Counted from the stretch's first letter, positions 18,941-27,996 are shown. The stretch: 64,000 nucleotides of DNA from an uncultured Cohaesibacter sp. (GCF_963664735.1 NZ_OY761553.1:759303-823302), one strand, 5' to 3'. The notes: generated by a model from the sequence alone, not told the origin. Numbers and translations: made by a program.

Positions 18941-19774
18941 CTATTCAGCAGGCTCAACTTCTTTGGATTTTTGATCGCTGTCTGAAGCCGAAGAATCTGG
19001 TTCGGTTTGAGTGTCGCTTTCTTCTTTGGGGCCAATGCCGAACAGCTTGTGCGCCTTTTTCTTGTCTTCCTTTGCTGCGTTTTTCGTCACGAATTCCGGA
19101 GTTACCAGTCCGGCCGAAACCACAAGCTTGGCCGCGTCTTCCACTGACATATCGAGTAAAATCACGTCATTTCTGGGCACAAATAGCAAAAAGCCGGATG
19201 TGGGGTTGGGCGTGGTGGGCAAAAAGACAGAAATATAACCCGTGTGATCAGCACCCGGTTTTTCCTTTTCTTCGATGCGATGAGCCACCTCTCCCTTTGT
19301 TTCAGTGGCAACGAAAGCAAGTGCCCAAAGGCCCTTGCGCGGATATTCAACGACGGCGGCCTTGCGAAAGGTCTTGCCTTTTTGCGAGAGTGCCGTCTCG
19401 AAAATCTGCTTCAGGGCGTTGTAGAGATTGCGCACCAGTGGCATGCGTCCGACAAGGACTTCGCCAAAGGTCAACATTGAACGTCCTACGAAGTTCGCTG
19501 TGATAAATCCCAGAATGGTCAGAATCAGAAACGAAAAAACAAGGCCAACGCCAGGAACGGAAAATGGCAGATAGTTGTCGGGATTGTAAATGTGCGGGAT
19601 ATATGGCTTTACGGTGCTATCAACCCAGCCGATAAAAGCCCAAGTGATATAGATAGTGATCCCAATTGGTGCTGCGATGACAAGGCCAGTCAAGAAATAG
19701 TTACGCACACGCGCACCGAAGGTGAGCCTGCCGCGATCAATTGGGCCTTTCTTATCTTCATTTTTAGGTGTCAT
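18941..19774 (-). CDS. DUF502 family membrane protein
   Basis: A 277-residue protein of the DUF502 family, of unknown function. Two strong transmembrane helices (about 30-55, VRNYFLTGLVIAAPIGITIY, and about 78-100, GLVFSFLILTILGFITANF) precede the conserved soluble domain with VGRMPLVRNLYNALKQIFET, PRKGLWALAFVATET and the TTPNPTSGFLLFVPRNDV motif. The last 50 residues are acidic and serine-rich (SDTQTEPDSSASDSDQ), probably disordered. The ATG at 19774 follows GGATAACGAAG; a 13-residue longer start is less likely. It often sits beside recG in alphaproteobacteria, but no functional link is established. Confidence 0.85.
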   Translation of the reverse strand: MTPKNEDKKGPIDRGRLTFGARVRNYFLTGLVIAAPIGITIYITWAFIGWVDSTVKPYIPHIYNPDNYLPFSVPGVGLVFSFLILTILGFITANFVGRSMLTFGEVLVGRMPLVRNLYNALKQIFETALSQKGKTFRKAAVVEYPRKGLWALAFVATETKGEVAHRIEEKEKPGADHTGYISVFLPTTPNPTSGFLLFVPRNDVILLDMSVEDAAKLVVSAGLVTPEFVTKNAAKEDKKKAHKLFGIGPKEESDTQTEPDSSASDSDQKSKEVEPAE

Positions 19775-20066
19775 CTTCGTTATCCGTTCAAATTGGCAAA
19801 AGGCTCCAGGCAATAAAGTTTTAGAAGCTCATGCGCCAATATCTTGTGTGTCGCCTTGCAATACAGGGTAAGGCATATGTCCAGCCTGTTTTGCGTGACC
19901 CTTAATAAGATAATGCGGCGCGTTGCGAGTTAAAAGATTAAGATGTCAATTTCCTGCTCGAATAATGAGCTCAAGTGCTTGCAGAATGGTGTTTGGAGAA
20001 ATATTTAGTATATATTATGCAAGTTATCTGCATTATTTTAGGCTTTTATGGGTAAATAGACTTTGT

Positions 20067-20453
20067 ATGAATAAAATCAGGAAGCCCTTATATCTGTTGG
20101 CGGGATTGGCTTTGGTGGCTGTCGGAATTGTCGGGGCGTTTCTTCCCCTCTTGCCGTCGACCGGCTTTTTTATTCTGGCCGCTTTCTTTTTCGCCAGATC
20201 CTCACCTCGGCTGGAAGCCTGGATTTTAAATCACAAGCTGTTCGGGCCGTCTGTGGTGGCGTGGCGGGAACATGGTGCAATTCCGCGAAAGGCAAAATAT
20301 CTGGCCTTTGCGGGGATGGCCTTTGGCTTTGCCATGTTTGTTACCGCTGTAAAGCCTTCAATTTGGCTCTTGATACTTGTGATTGCTTTTTTTGCAGTGT
20401 CTGCTCTCTATGTGGGGACGCGGCCAGATGGGGCTGATGACGTATCTGACTAA
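20067..20453 (+). CDS. YbaN-like DUF454 inner-membrane protein
   Basis: This 128-residue protein has the DUF454/YbaN pattern: an N-terminal hairpin of two helices with the conserved turn VGAFLPLLPSTGFFILAAFFFARSSPRLEAW, then a hydrophilic linker H-x-x-FGPSVVAWREHGAI and a second pair of helices. The function of the family is unknown. The frame extends upstream to 19923, but the ATG at 20067 puts the first helix at the N terminus as in relatives; its ribosome site is weak. Its stop overlaps the stop of the convergent acetyltransferase gene by four bases. Confidence 0.85.
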   Translation: MNKIRKPLYLLAGLALVAVGIVGAFLPLLPSTGFFILAAFFFARSSPRLEAWILNHKLFGPSVVAWREHGAIPRKAKYLAFAGMAFGFAMFVTAVKPSIWLLILVIAFFAVSALYVGTRPDGADDVSD

Positions 20454-21013
20454 TCGTCAGAGGCGGTCTGGTTTCTCAGGGCGTCCCATTCTTGGCGAAG
20501 GATGCCGTAGCTTAGTGAGTCAAAATATTGGCCGTGAAGAATGCGCGCCTTTCGGTAACAGGCTTCCTGTTTGAGGCCGATTTTCTGCGCCAGCGCCATC
20601 ATGCCTGGGTTGCCAGACCATGTTGTCAGGCCAATGCGTACTAATGATGGGTGGGTGGCGAGTTGTTTGTCGATCCATAAGGGCAGCGCCTGCCTTCCGA
20701 TGCCCTTGCCCCAGTCTGTTTGATCGAAAAGCACGATCCCAACTTCAAGCCAATTGGTTCTCTGGTCCTTCCAATAATAGGAAACCTCACCCAGAATGCG
20801 GCTATCTTCTTTGTCGTAGATCAGTTCGAAATTGAAACTCGGGTTCGGTTTGGAGAGCTCCAGCGCGAATTCCATGATCTTCTTGTTCTGGTCAGCCTGA
20901 GATGGCATGCCCAGATATGGTCCATTGAGGCGATGGAATGCTCTATCGGGAGAGATGAGCTTGCTATATTTCGTGAGGTCTTCAAGCTTTAGAGGGCGAA
21001 GTGCTGGTTTCAT
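20450..21013 (-). CDS. GNAT family N-acetyltransferase (RimJ/RimL-like)
   Basis: The 187-residue protein has the GNAT fold: an N-terminal LRPLKLEDLTKYSKL strand-helix, the central strand RILGEVSYYWKDQRTNWLEVGIVLF, the acetyl-CoA pyrophosphate loop DWGKGIGRQALPLW (Q/R-x-x-G-x-G/A form) and the later segment RIGLTTWSGNPGMMALAQKIGLKQEA, where the asparagine and the following helix are typical of RimJ/RimL enzymes. The acceptor could be a protein N terminus or a small amine; sequence does not decide. It lies downstream of glmS on the same strand, separated by a hairpin. Confidence 0.85.
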   Translation of the reverse strand: MKPALRPLKLEDLTKYSKLISPDRAFHRLNGPYLGMPSQADQNKKIMEFALELSKPNPSFNFELIYDKEDSRILGEVSYYWKDQRTNWLEVGIVLFDQTDWGKGIGRQALPLWIDKQLATHPSLVRIGLTTWSGNPGMMALAQKIGLKQEACYRKARILHGQYFDSLSYGILRQEWDALRNQTASDD

Positions 21014-21025
21014 CGGCTGGCCGTT

Positions 21026-21051
21026 GCCTGTCAGCTTTTGGGCTGACAGGC
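21026..21051. other. hairpin between glmS and the GNAT gene
   Basis: Perfect ten-base arms GCCTGTCAGC and GCTGACAGGC flank a six-base loop. It is 27 bases past the glmS stop on the minus strand. There is no T-run, so it may be a weak terminator or an mRNA-stabilising structure separating glmS from the downstream gene. Confidence 0.6.
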
Positions 21052-21077
21052 TGCTCTTAGAGAATATCCCGCCCTGC

Positions 21078-22904
21078 TTATTCTACCGTTACGGATTTTG
21101 CAAGGTTTCGCGGCTGGTCGACATCTGTGCCCATGAAGTTGGCTGTATAATAGGCGAGCATCTGGACTGGCAATGCGAAGACGATTGGCGCGATGACTTC
21201 CGGAGCGGTTGGCATGACGATTGTTGTCGCGTCTTCCAGCGAGTTCTTCTTGGCGCCGCTCTCATCGGTAATGAGAATGATGCGGCCATCGCGGGCGGCC
21301 ACTTCCTGCATGTTTGATACGGTTTTTTCGTAATAGGCATCATCTGGCGCGATGACAACTACAGGCATTGTTTCATCGATCAAAGCGATTGGGCCGTGCT
21401 TCAATTCGCCAGCAGCATAACCCTCGGCATGGATGTAGGAAATTTCCTTGAGCTTCAGCGCCCCTTCCAAAGCCAGCGGGAAGTTGGTTCCTCTGCCCAG
21501 ATAGAGCACATGTTTGACCTTCGACAGCTCGTGGGCGAGATCTTCGATGGTGCCATCTGATTTGAGTGCCTGGCGGATGTATTTAGGCAATTCGCTCAGC
21601 GCTTTCACATAGTCCTGCTCTTGAGCTTCCGAAATGGTGCCTCTTGCGCGTCCTGCCAGAATGGCCAGTGCGAGCATTACCGACAATTGGCATGTAAATG
21701 CTTTTGTCGATGCAACGCCGATTTCAGCCCCGGCAAGGGTCGGGAAAATGACATCGCTCTCTCGGGCAATGGTGCTCTCGGTGACATTCACGATGGATGC
21801 AATATGCTGGCCTTCCTGTTTGCAATAACGCAGAGAGGCCAATGTATCGGCAGTCTCGCCCGACTGGGAGATGAACAGCGCCAGACCGTTTTCCTGCATC
21901 GGAATCTCGCGGTAGCGGAACTCTGAGGCAACGTCCATGTCAACGGGAATGCGCGCCAGTTTTTCAAACCAGTATTTGGCAACAATGCCCGCATAATATG
22001 CCGTTCCGCATGCGCTCAGGTAGATGCGGTTGAGTTTGGCAAAATCAAACGGCAGGTCGCTTTTCAGTCTGATTTTTCCGTTGGCGAAATCGACATAATG
22101 GGCGAGCGTGTGCTGGATTACTTCTGGCTGTTCATGGATTTCCTTTTCCATGAAATGCTTGTAGTTGCCTTTATCGACAATATTGGCGGAAGTCTGCGCT
22201 GTTGTTGAATGGCGCTCGACCTCGTTGTTGTTTTCGTCGAAGAATTTTGCTGAATTTCTGGTGAGGATAACCCAGTCGCCCTCTTCCAGATAGGTTACTT
22301 CATCAGTGAACGGAGCAAGTGCGAACGAGTCGGAGCCCAGATACATCTCACCGTCGCCATGACCTACCGCCAGTGGAGAGCCACGACGCGCACCGATCAT
22401 CAGGTCTTCTTCACCGCCAAAGATGATGGCGAGCGAGAAAGCGCCTTCAAGCCTGCCAAGTACCGATGCAACGGCTTCGACGGGCTTTTTGCCATTTTGC
22501 ATTTCATCATGGATCAGATGAACGACGGTTTCTGTATCGGTTTCCGTTTCGAATTTATGGCCTTTGGCCGTCATTTCTTCACGGAGTTCGCGAAAATTCT
22601 CGATGATGCCATTGTGCACGGCAGCGACATTGCCTGCTCTATGAGGGTGAGCGTTGGTTTCATTAGGAATGCCGTGGGTTGCCCAGCGGGTGTGGCCAAT
22701 GCCGATTGTTCCCGGCAGCGGGTTGGCTTTTAACACCTGTTCGAGATTACGCAGCTTGCCTGCTGCGCGACGTCTATCCAGCTTTGTTTCGCAGATGGTT
22801 GCAACGCCGGCAGAGTCGTAGCCGCGATATTCAAGCCGTTTCAGGGCGTCCACCAACTGAGGCGCAACAGCTTCCTTACCCAGAATTCCGACGATTCCAC
22901 ACAT
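21078..22904 (-). CDS. glmS: glutamine-fructose-6-phosphate aminotransferase (isomerizing)
   Basis: GlmS (608 residues, normal length) makes glucosamine-6-phosphate from fructose-6-phosphate and glutamine, the first step toward UDP-GlcNAc for peptidoglycan and lipid A. The N-terminal nucleophile Cys2 is exposed in MCGIVGILG; the glutaminase domain shows GHTRWATHG and HNGIIEN. Two SIS sugar-isomerase domains follow, with SACGTAYYAG, SQSGETADT, ESYIHAEGYAAGELKHGP-like and the C-terminal VDQPRNLAKSVTVE. The ATG follows GAGAAAGAG. It is 147 bases downstream of glmU, which acts later in the same pathway, and probably in one transcript with it. No glmS ribozyme is expected or seen. Confidence 0.97.
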   Translation of the reverse strand: MCGIVGILGKEAVAPQLVDALKRLEYRGYDSAGVATICETKLDRRRAAGKLRNLEQVLKANPLPGTIGIGHTRWATHGIPNETNAHPHRAGNVAAVHNGIIENFRELREEMTAKGHKFETETDTETVVHLIHDEMQNGKKPVEAVASVLGRLEGAFSLAIIFGGEEDLMIGARRGSPLAVGHGDGEMYLGSDSFALAPFTDEVTYLEEGDWVILTRNSAKFFDENNNEVERHSTTAQTSANIVDKGNYKHFMEKEIHEQPEVIQHTLAHYVDFANGKIRLKSDLPFDFAKLNRIYLSACGTAYYAGIVAKYWFEKLARIPVDMDVASEFRYREIPMQENGLALFISQSGETADTLASLRYCKQEGQHIASIVNVTESTIARESDVIFPTLAGAEIGVASTKAFTCQLSVMLALAILAGRARGTISEAQEQDYVKALSELPKYIRQALKSDGTIEDLAHELSKVKHVLYLGRGTNFPLALEGALKLKEISYIHAEGYAAGELKHGPIALIDETMPVVVIAPDDAYYEKTVSNMQEVAARDGRIILITDESGAKKNSLEDATTIVMPTAPEVIAPIVFALPVQMLAYYTANFMGTDVDQPRNLAKSVTVE

Positions 22905-22968
22905 GGCAATCTCTTTCTCAACTAATCAGATAAAAGGAGAATCAAATTTAGCTAATCAGTAGCGCACC

Positions 22969-23000
22969 GCAATTGGTCTTGAAAAATCAATTCCAATTGC
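22969..23000. other. inverted repeat in the glmU-glmS gap
   Basis: GCAATTGG (22969-22976) and CCAATTGC (22993-23000) form an eight-base inverted repeat with a 16-base spacer. In the same gap the octamer CTAATCAG occurs twice, near 22922 and 22952, as a direct repeat. Together they could mark an internal promoter or a regulator site for glmS, but nothing identifies the factor. Confidence 0.35.
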
Positions 23001-23051
23001 AGTTTCTAACGTAGCTCTGATTCCAAGTGTTGGTTTGAACCGATATTTTTC

Positions 23052-24401
23052 TTATTTATCTGATTTCTTAGACTTTTTGTCGCGAAAATCGCTGGCCCAA
23101 CCTTCTTTTACAACAGGTTTTGCCCGTGTGAATGCAAGAGCATTAGCGTTAACGGGGTCAGTTATGACGCTGCCTGCGCCAATGATCGCGCCATCGCCAA
23201 TGGTGGCCGGAGCAACAAGAGAGCTGTTTGAACCGATGAAGGCGCCCTTGCCGATATCTGTTTTGAATTTATTGAAGCCATCATAATTGCAGGTGATGGT
23301 TCCCGCTCCAATATTGGCCTTTGCCCCGACCCGTGCGTCTCCGATATAGGTGAGATGATTGACTTTTGCGCCTTCTTCCACGAGGGACTTCTTGATTTCG
23401 ACAAAGTTGCCAACCTTGGCTTTCTTTTCCAGAACAGTACCTGGGCGCAAGCGTGCATATGGACCGATTGCGCAGCCTTCTGCAATCTGTGCCTGCTCGA
23501 AATAGCAATTGGCAAGAATTGTCACATCGTCACCAACGGTTACTCCGGGGGCGAAAAATACGTTCGGCTCGATGGTTACATCCTGGCCTAGCTCTGTGTC
23601 ATAGGAAAAGAAGACCGTTTCAGGCGCTGTCAGTGTTACGCCATTGTCCATCGCTGCTTTACGTGCTTTTTCTTGGAAAGAGGCTTCGACTTTTGCGAGA
23701 TGGGCGCGGCTGTTTACGCCCTGAAGCTCGTCTTCCGATGCTTCGATTGCCGTGACCTTCAGCCCGCGTGCATGGGCGAGTTCTACTGCATCGGTGAGAT
23801 AGTATTCACCTTGTGCATTGTCGCTTTTGATACTTCCCAGTAGAGAGAGAATATTCGCACCAGAAAAGCCCATAATGCCGCCATTACAGAAGTTGACCTT
23901 GAATTCTTCCGGCGAACAATCTTTTGCTTCTCGGATGGCGATCAGGTTGCCGTCTTTCTCCAACAGACGTCCGTATGGCTCTGGCGTTTGCGATCGAAAG
24001 CCAAGGACAACAACATCGAAGCCTTCGGCAAGTTTGTTGCGCATGGCTGTGATTGTCTCGGCCTGCAGTAGCGGTGTATCGCCAAAGAGCACGATGACAT
24101 CATCTTCGGCATTTTTCAGGAAATCCTTGGCAGCCAAGACGGCGTGAGCGGTCCCGAGGCGTTCTGTTTGTTCAAACGCTGATACGGTCGGGTGCATCTT
24201 CTGAGCTTCTTGCAAAACCGCATCCATATCTGGGCCGACAATGAGAGCAACCTGACTAACCCCGGCAGATTTGGCGGCATTGGCAACATGTCCCACCATC
24301 GACAGGCCCGCAATTTTATGCAGAACTTTCGGCATTTTGGATTTCATTCGAGTGCCTTGCCCTGCAGCTAAAATGATGGCTTGGCATGTGCGGTGAGTCA
24401 T
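23052..24401 (-). CDS. glmU: bifunctional UDP-GlcNAc pyrophosphorylase / glucosamine-1-P acetyltransferase
   Basis: GlmU (449 residues) acetylates glucosamine-1-phosphate and then couples it to UTP, giving UDP-GlcNAc. The N-terminal uridylyltransferase domain has the nucleotide loop LAAGQGTRMKSKMPKVLH, FGDTPLL and the NGGIMGF segment. The C-terminal left-handed beta-helix contains hexapeptide repeats and the acetyl-CoA site region HLTYIGDARVGAKANIGAGT, then CNYDGFNK. The gene is upstream of glmS on the same strand. The last residues, FRDKKSKKSDK, form a basic tail. Confidence 0.96.
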   Translation of the reverse strand: MTHRTCQAIILAAGQGTRMKSKMPKVLHKIAGLSMVGHVANAAKSAGVSQVALIVGPDMDAVLQEAQKMHPTVSAFEQTERLGTAHAVLAAKDFLKNAEDDVIVLFGDTPLLQAETITAMRNKLAEGFDVVVLGFRSQTPEPYGRLLEKDGNLIAIREAKDCSPEEFKVNFCNGGIMGFSGANILSLLGSIKSDNAQGEYYLTDAVELAHARGLKVTAIEASEDELQGVNSRAHLAKVEASFQEKARKAAMDNGVTLTAPETVFFSYDTELGQDVTIEPNVFFAPGVTVGDDVTILANCYFEQAQIAEGCAIGPYARLRPGTVLEKKAKVGNFVEIKKSLVEEGAKVNHLTYIGDARVGAKANIGAGTITCNYDGFNKFKTDIGKGAFIGSNSSLVAPATIGDGAIIGAGSVITDPVNANALAFTRAKPVVKEGWASDFRDKKSKKSDK

Positions 24402-24527
24402 TGGGGGCCTCCTGAGACCAAACTTTTCAGAGTAAATACCTACTAAAAGGATTTTCTAACGGAACAATTGAAACAGATATACGAACGGGTCTTGCGGTAA
24501 CAACAAAAAAAGACTTTCCTTAACAGA

Positions 24528-24549
24528 GCGTGAATCAAAAGATTCGCGC
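24528..24549. other. 5' leader hairpin before the SPOR-like gene
   Basis: GCGTGAATC, an AAAA loop, then GATTCGCGC (one G-T pair) form a nine-base stem ending four bases before the AAGGAGG ribosome site at 24553-24559. It could modulate translation start or protect the 5' end. There is no sign of a known riboswitch. Confidence 0.4.
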
Positions 24550-24566
24550 CTTAAGGAGGCATTTGT

Positions 24567-25652
24567 ATGGCGTGGCCAGGCAAGTCCATCTTTGATGTAA
24601 CCATGATGGCCGGTTGGGCATTTGCGGCGGTGCTAACGGGGTTGGTTGCGTTGACGATGGTGGATGATCCCGACGATTCCGCCAACCGGTCCAGCGTTGC
24701 ATCGCTGGACAACGCTGATGCTCGCCTTGTTACCGGGTCTATTGAATCGATTTCTCCTGCAAAAGCAGAAGGTTTGAATGACCACGATTCCCAAGAAAGT
24801 CTGGTCGCGCAGCAGAATCAGTCTTTTGATCCTTTTTCGAAAAAAAATCAGGGAACCTCGCAACAGTTGCAGGAGCTGATTACCGAGCTTCGCAGTCTGA
24901 AGCAGGAAGTTGCTGCCTTCCACGTTACAACGCAGAGACTTCGGGATGAAAATGATCGTCTGAAACAGCGCTTGGTCAAGCTGGAATTGGATGGACCGGA
25001 AACGCAGACTGGTGTGCGTGTCGTCGATTTGCCGCGACGCAATGATAGCCGGAATCCATTTGTTCTCTCAAATGGTCAGACGACTCAAGCAATTGATACA
25101 CAGTCAACGGGGTCTATCGGTCGCTCCGTTGGTGCTTTACCCGATGGGGAGAAATATGATCCCTTCGCAACACCCAGTCAGCCCAATATCAAGATCAGCG
25201 AGCAGCCTTTAACGATGGATTTCGAATCCATACCGACGTCTCAGGGCGTCATGTTGCCGCGTGAAAAGCCGGAAGAACTGGTTCATCCAGCTTCCGGGGC
25301 AAATATTGATGAGAGTGGCAAGCTGCGTCCTGTTAGTCAGATTGTGTCTTCGCCCGCAGTTTCGCAACCGGCGAGTCGTACCGCATTCGGTCTCGACTTG
25401 GGAGCCTTTGTTTCTATCTCTGATATCCGCGCGGCATGGCGCGAGATTTCCAGTAATCAAAAGTCGATCGTTGGAGATTTACGACCATTGAGCCTTGTTA
25501 CCGAGCGTAAAGATGGTCATCTTGCCTTGAAGCTCATTCTAGGCCCGATCCCGAATGCCGCTCAGGCTGCTTCTGTTTGTGCGCAGCTCAATTACGCAAA
25601 CTATGATTGTTCTGTTTCTGCTTACAGAGGCCAAACTATCGCACTTAACTAG
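24567..25652 (+). CDS. single-pass membrane protein with C-terminal SPOR-like domain
   Basis: This 361-residue protein has one N-terminal transmembrane helix (about 12-31, MAGWAFAAVLTGLVALTMV), a coiled coil (about 95-140, LQELITELRSLKQEVAAF and onward), a long low-complexity linker rich in Ser, Pro and Gln, and a C-terminal domain from about 285 (FGLDLGAFVSISDIRAAWRE to the end). The last part matches the SPOR (sporulation-related) repeat pattern in layout, a domain that binds denuded peptidoglycan at division sites. A role at the septum or envelope is inferred. ATG 24567 has an excellent ribosome site, AAGGAGG. It is divergent from glmU. The exact family name is uncertain. Confidence 0.7.
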   Translation: MAWPGKSIFDVTMMAGWAFAAVLTGLVALTMVDDPDDSANRSSVASLDNADARLVTGSIESISPAKAEGLNDHDSQESLVAQQNQSFDPFSKKNQGTSQQLQELITELRSLKQEVAAFHVTTQRLRDENDRLKQRLVKLELDGPETQTGVRVVDLPRRNDSRNPFVLSNGQTTQAIDTQSTGSIGRSVGALPDGEKYDPFATPSQPNIKISEQPLTMDFESIPTSQGVMLPREKPEELVHPASGANIDESGKLRPVSQIVSSPAVSQPASRTAFGLDLGAFVSISDIRAAWREISSNQKSIVGDLRPLSLVTERKDGHLALKLILGPIPNAAQAASVCAQLNYANYDCSVSAYRGQTIALN

Positions 25653-25786
25653 CCTTTTGGCGATTTTCTCTAGTAATTTGTTTTTGCATAAGCAATGTCG
25701 ACAGATTGTCGTTGTTTCGTTTGTTCAATGGCATTATCATTCTGGCAAATTTGTCCTGCCCCTCTTCCTTTTGTCGGAATCCTCTA

Positions 25787-26710
25787 TTGTCTCCTAAGAT
25801 CTTTGCCTATCTGCTAATGGCTGTTTGCCCATTTTTGCTGGCTTCCAATATCATTTTCGGTGCTGTCGCTGTGCGCACAATCGAGCCGTTTACCTTGGCC
25901 TTTTTACGTTGGGGGGGCGCGTCTCTTGTTGTGTTACCGTTCGCCTGGAAGATGCTCGTTGCCCATCGACAGATGTTGCGTGAGCAGTGGAAGCTCATCC
26001 TGCTGACGGCCTTTATGGGCATGGGTATCAGTGGCTCCGGCGTTTATATGGCCCTAAAATACACAACTGCTACCAACGGAACGCTCATCTATTCTTCCTC
26101 ACCCGTGATTATCATTCTTATGGAATGGATTTTTCGGGGACGGAAAGTCTCCTTGCGAGAGATCGTTGGCATTTTGCTCGGTTTCTCCGGTGTTCTATTC
26201 ATTGTCAGTAAGGGCCATTTGGAAACCCTGCTGTCCATTCGATTCTCGAGCGGGGATTTGTTGTTCGTTGCAGCTGCCACCAGTTGGGCGGTATATACCG
26301 TGCTGTCCAAACTGAAGGTTTTCCAGAGCGTGCCAACCCTTTGTATGTTCACGATTGTTGGAATCGCCGGTGCTGCTATCCAGATACCGTTCGTTATTTG
26401 GGAAAATATCATCAATAACACACTGCCGAAAACCTCAGATCAGTTTTTGAGTCTGGCCGGGTTGGTGTTTTTCTCATCCGTTGGTGCATTATTGGCTTAT
26501 CAGTTCGTCATCCGTGTGCTGGGCCCCTCCACCGCCGGACTGACGTTGTATATCATGCCGCCGATTGGCATATTCATGGCCGTGGCATTCCTGGGAGAAG
26601 ATTTCAGAATATTCCATCTGGTCGGATTCGTTCTTGTTATGACAGGCGTGGTCTTGGCAACATTCCCGTTGAGCCTTTTGAAAAAGCATAAATCGGTCGG
26701 GGCCACATAA
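25787..26710 (+). CDS. EamA/DMT superfamily transporter
   Basis: A ten-helix drug/metabolite transporter-type protein with two EamA repeats: the first from FAYLLMAVCPFLLASNII through SLREIVGILLGFSGVLFIVSK, the second from GDLLFVAAATSWAVYTVLSKL to LVGFVLVMTGVVLATFPL. The conserved signature VYMALKYTTATNGTLIYSSS and the mirrored ALLAYQFVIRVLGPSTAGL mark the helix-3/4 regions. The frame runs upstream to 25706, but the TTG at 25787 (CGGAA eight bases ahead) gives the usual short N terminus; ATG 25817 would clip the first helix. Substrate is unknown. It ends at a strong terminator shared with ccdA. Confidence 0.85.
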   Translation: MSPKIFAYLLMAVCPFLLASNIIFGAVAVRTIEPFTLAFLRWGGASLVVLPFAWKMLVAHRQMLREQWKLILLTAFMGMGISGSGVYMALKYTTATNGTLIYSSSPVIIILMEWIFRGRKVSLREIVGILLGFSGVLFIVSKGHLETLLSIRFSSGDLLFVAAATSWAVYTVLSKLKVFQSVPTLCMFTIVGIAGAAIQIPFVIWENIINNTLPKTSDQFLSLAGLVFFSSVGALLAYQFVIRVLGPSTAGLTLYIMPPIGIFMAVAFLGEDFRIFHLVGFVLVMTGVVLATFPLSLLKKHKSVGAT

Positions 26711-26738
26711 TTGTAGCCAGATCGCAGACGCTTAAGCA

Positions 26739-26771
26739 AAGCCTCATCTTGAAAGACAGATGAGGCTTTTC
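26739..26771. terminator. bidirectional Rho-independent terminator
   Basis: Perfect 11-base stem AAGCCTCATCT (26739-26749) and AGATGAGGCTT (26758-26768), followed by TT and CTGTTT on the plus strand and by T-containing sequence on the minus strand. It sits between the convergent EamA transporter and ccdA genes. Confidence 0.85.
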
Positions 26772-26777
26772 TGTTTG

Positions 26778-27515
26778 TCAGCCGATTGAGCTAAGGCCGG
26801 GAAGCATTTCCTGAAGCCAGAAAGCCGCATTCTGCACCTGCCCCGTAATGAAGAGAAAACCGGTCACGACAAGCAATGCTCCCATGACCTTTTCAACCGT
26901 TCCCATGTGCTTTCTAAAGCGCTTCATGGCGCCCATGAATTGACCTGCAAAAATGGCTGCCAACAAAAAGGGAATGCCCAAGCCCAAACTGTAGGACGTA
27001 AGCAGCAGCATGCCGCGCTGAACATTCTCTTCTGTGCCTGCTATTGCGAGGATGGTGGCGAGCACGGGGCCAATGCAAGGGGTCCAGCCGAAGGCAAAGG
27101 CCAAACCGATGAGATAAGCGCCGACGATGCCAGCCGGCTTCTTCGTTACATTCAGACGCGCTTCTCGATAAAGGAAGGCGATTTTAAACAGCCCGAGAAA
27201 ATGTAGCCCCATGACGATGATGATTGCGCCAGCGACATATGAGAAAAATCCGGAATAGAGCTTGAGATATTGCCCTATCACCGAGGCCCCTGCCCCCAAG
27301 AGAACAAATATCGTTGTAAAGCCGAGCACGAATGCCAACGCAGAAATGAAAATGCGGAGTGCCGCCCGTTGTTTGTCTTCGTTGCCTGTGAACTCATCCA
27401 TGCTGACACCAGCAATATAGCAAAGATAAGGTGGCACGAGCGGCAAAACACAAGGGGAGATAAAGGAGATGAACCCGGCAAGAATCGCGCCGGTGATTGA
27501 TACATCAAAATTCAT
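26778..27515 (-). CDS. ccdA: cytochrome c biogenesis protein CcdA (thiol-reductant transporter)
   Basis: The 245-residue, six-helix protein passes electrons from cytoplasmic thioredoxin across the inner membrane to periplasmic thiol proteins, for cytochrome c maturation among other uses. The redox cysteines are in place: helix 1 ISPCVLPLVPPYLCYIAG and helix 4 FGWTPCIGPVLATI. The ATG at 27515 follows AAGGGAGC at seven bases; a 16-residue longer start is possible but would precede the first helix with a charged tail. No partner thioredoxin-like gene is next to it. About 400 bases of apparently non-coding DNA separate it from the tRNA-Lys genes. Confidence 0.9.
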   Translation of the reverse strand: MNFDVSITGAILAGFISFISPCVLPLVPPYLCYIAGVSMDEFTGNEDKQRAALRIFISALAFVLGFTTIFVLLGAGASVIGQYLKLYSGFFSYVAGAIIIVMGLHFLGLFKIAFLYREARLNVTKKPAGIVGAYLIGLAFAFGWTPCIGPVLATILAIAGTEENVQRGMLLLTSYSLGLGIPFLLAAIFAGQFMGAMKRFRKHMGTVEKVMGALLVVTGFLFITGQVQNAAFWLQEMLPGLSSIG

Positions 27516-27920
27516 GTCATGCTCCCTTGCTGCGATAAATCGTCTATTACTGCTTTCCTGCATATGGTGGGCAGAAAAGAAAGTCTAATCACGCTGTCGC
27601 GATGGCTATTCCAATTCTTCTGTCGACTGGTTTTAGCATGTACAGACAAAAGGTGACCATCGGATCGATTTTTATCCACCTTTGAAGACAAACGAACCTG
27701 CAACAAAGTCGTACGGAAGGTAAAAGCCATTGTGGCATCAGGTTTGTTTGCAACGTGTGTTTGCCAGAGCAGATGCATAACTCTTTGGTGGTGTTTACTT
27801 TCGTGTTTAAAATCACCAAATTATGACCGGGCGTAAGTTTTTCCACGAAAAGTGAAATGAATTTGGTGAGGGTGTTGACTGAGACGAAAAATGCGTTACA
27901 AAAGCGCTCACCGAAGTTAA
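27516..27920. other. intergenic region between ccdA and the first tRNA-Lys
   Basis: Some 400 bases with no supportable gene. Minus-strand frames here are open but lack ribosome sites and protein-like composition. The right-hand end holds the likely promoter of the first tRNA-Lys. The ccdA promoter should be near the left end, but I cannot point to it. Confidence 0.5.
27875..27902 (+). promoter_or_regulatory. probable housekeeping promoter of tRNA-Lys
   Basis: A -35 box TTGACT at 27875-27880 and a -10-like TACAAA at 27897-27902 are separated by 16 bases and end 18 bases before the tRNA 5' end. The -10 box is a four-of-six match, so strength is uncertain. Confidence 0.45.
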
Positions 27921-27996
27921 GTGCCCGTAGCTCAGTTGGTAGAGCATCCGACTTTTAATCGGACGGTCGAAGGTTCGAATCCCTCCGGGCATACCA
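27921..27996 (+). tRNA. tRNA-Lys (anticodon TTT), copy 1
   Basis: A 76-base cloverleaf with encoded CCA. The acceptor stem is GTGCCCG/CGGGCAT with a G1-U72 wobble, the D arm GCTC/GAGC, and the anticodon loop CTTTTAA on a TCCGA/TCGGA stem gives anticodon TTT. The T loop is TTCGAAT. The T stem GAAGG/CCCTC has an A51-C63 mismatch. Identical to the second copy at 28209. Confidence 0.95.

Noticed and set aside
22905..23051. glmS ribozyme or riboswitch
   Set aside because: The gap is too short and lacks the known core; glmS ribozymes are a Gram-positive feature.
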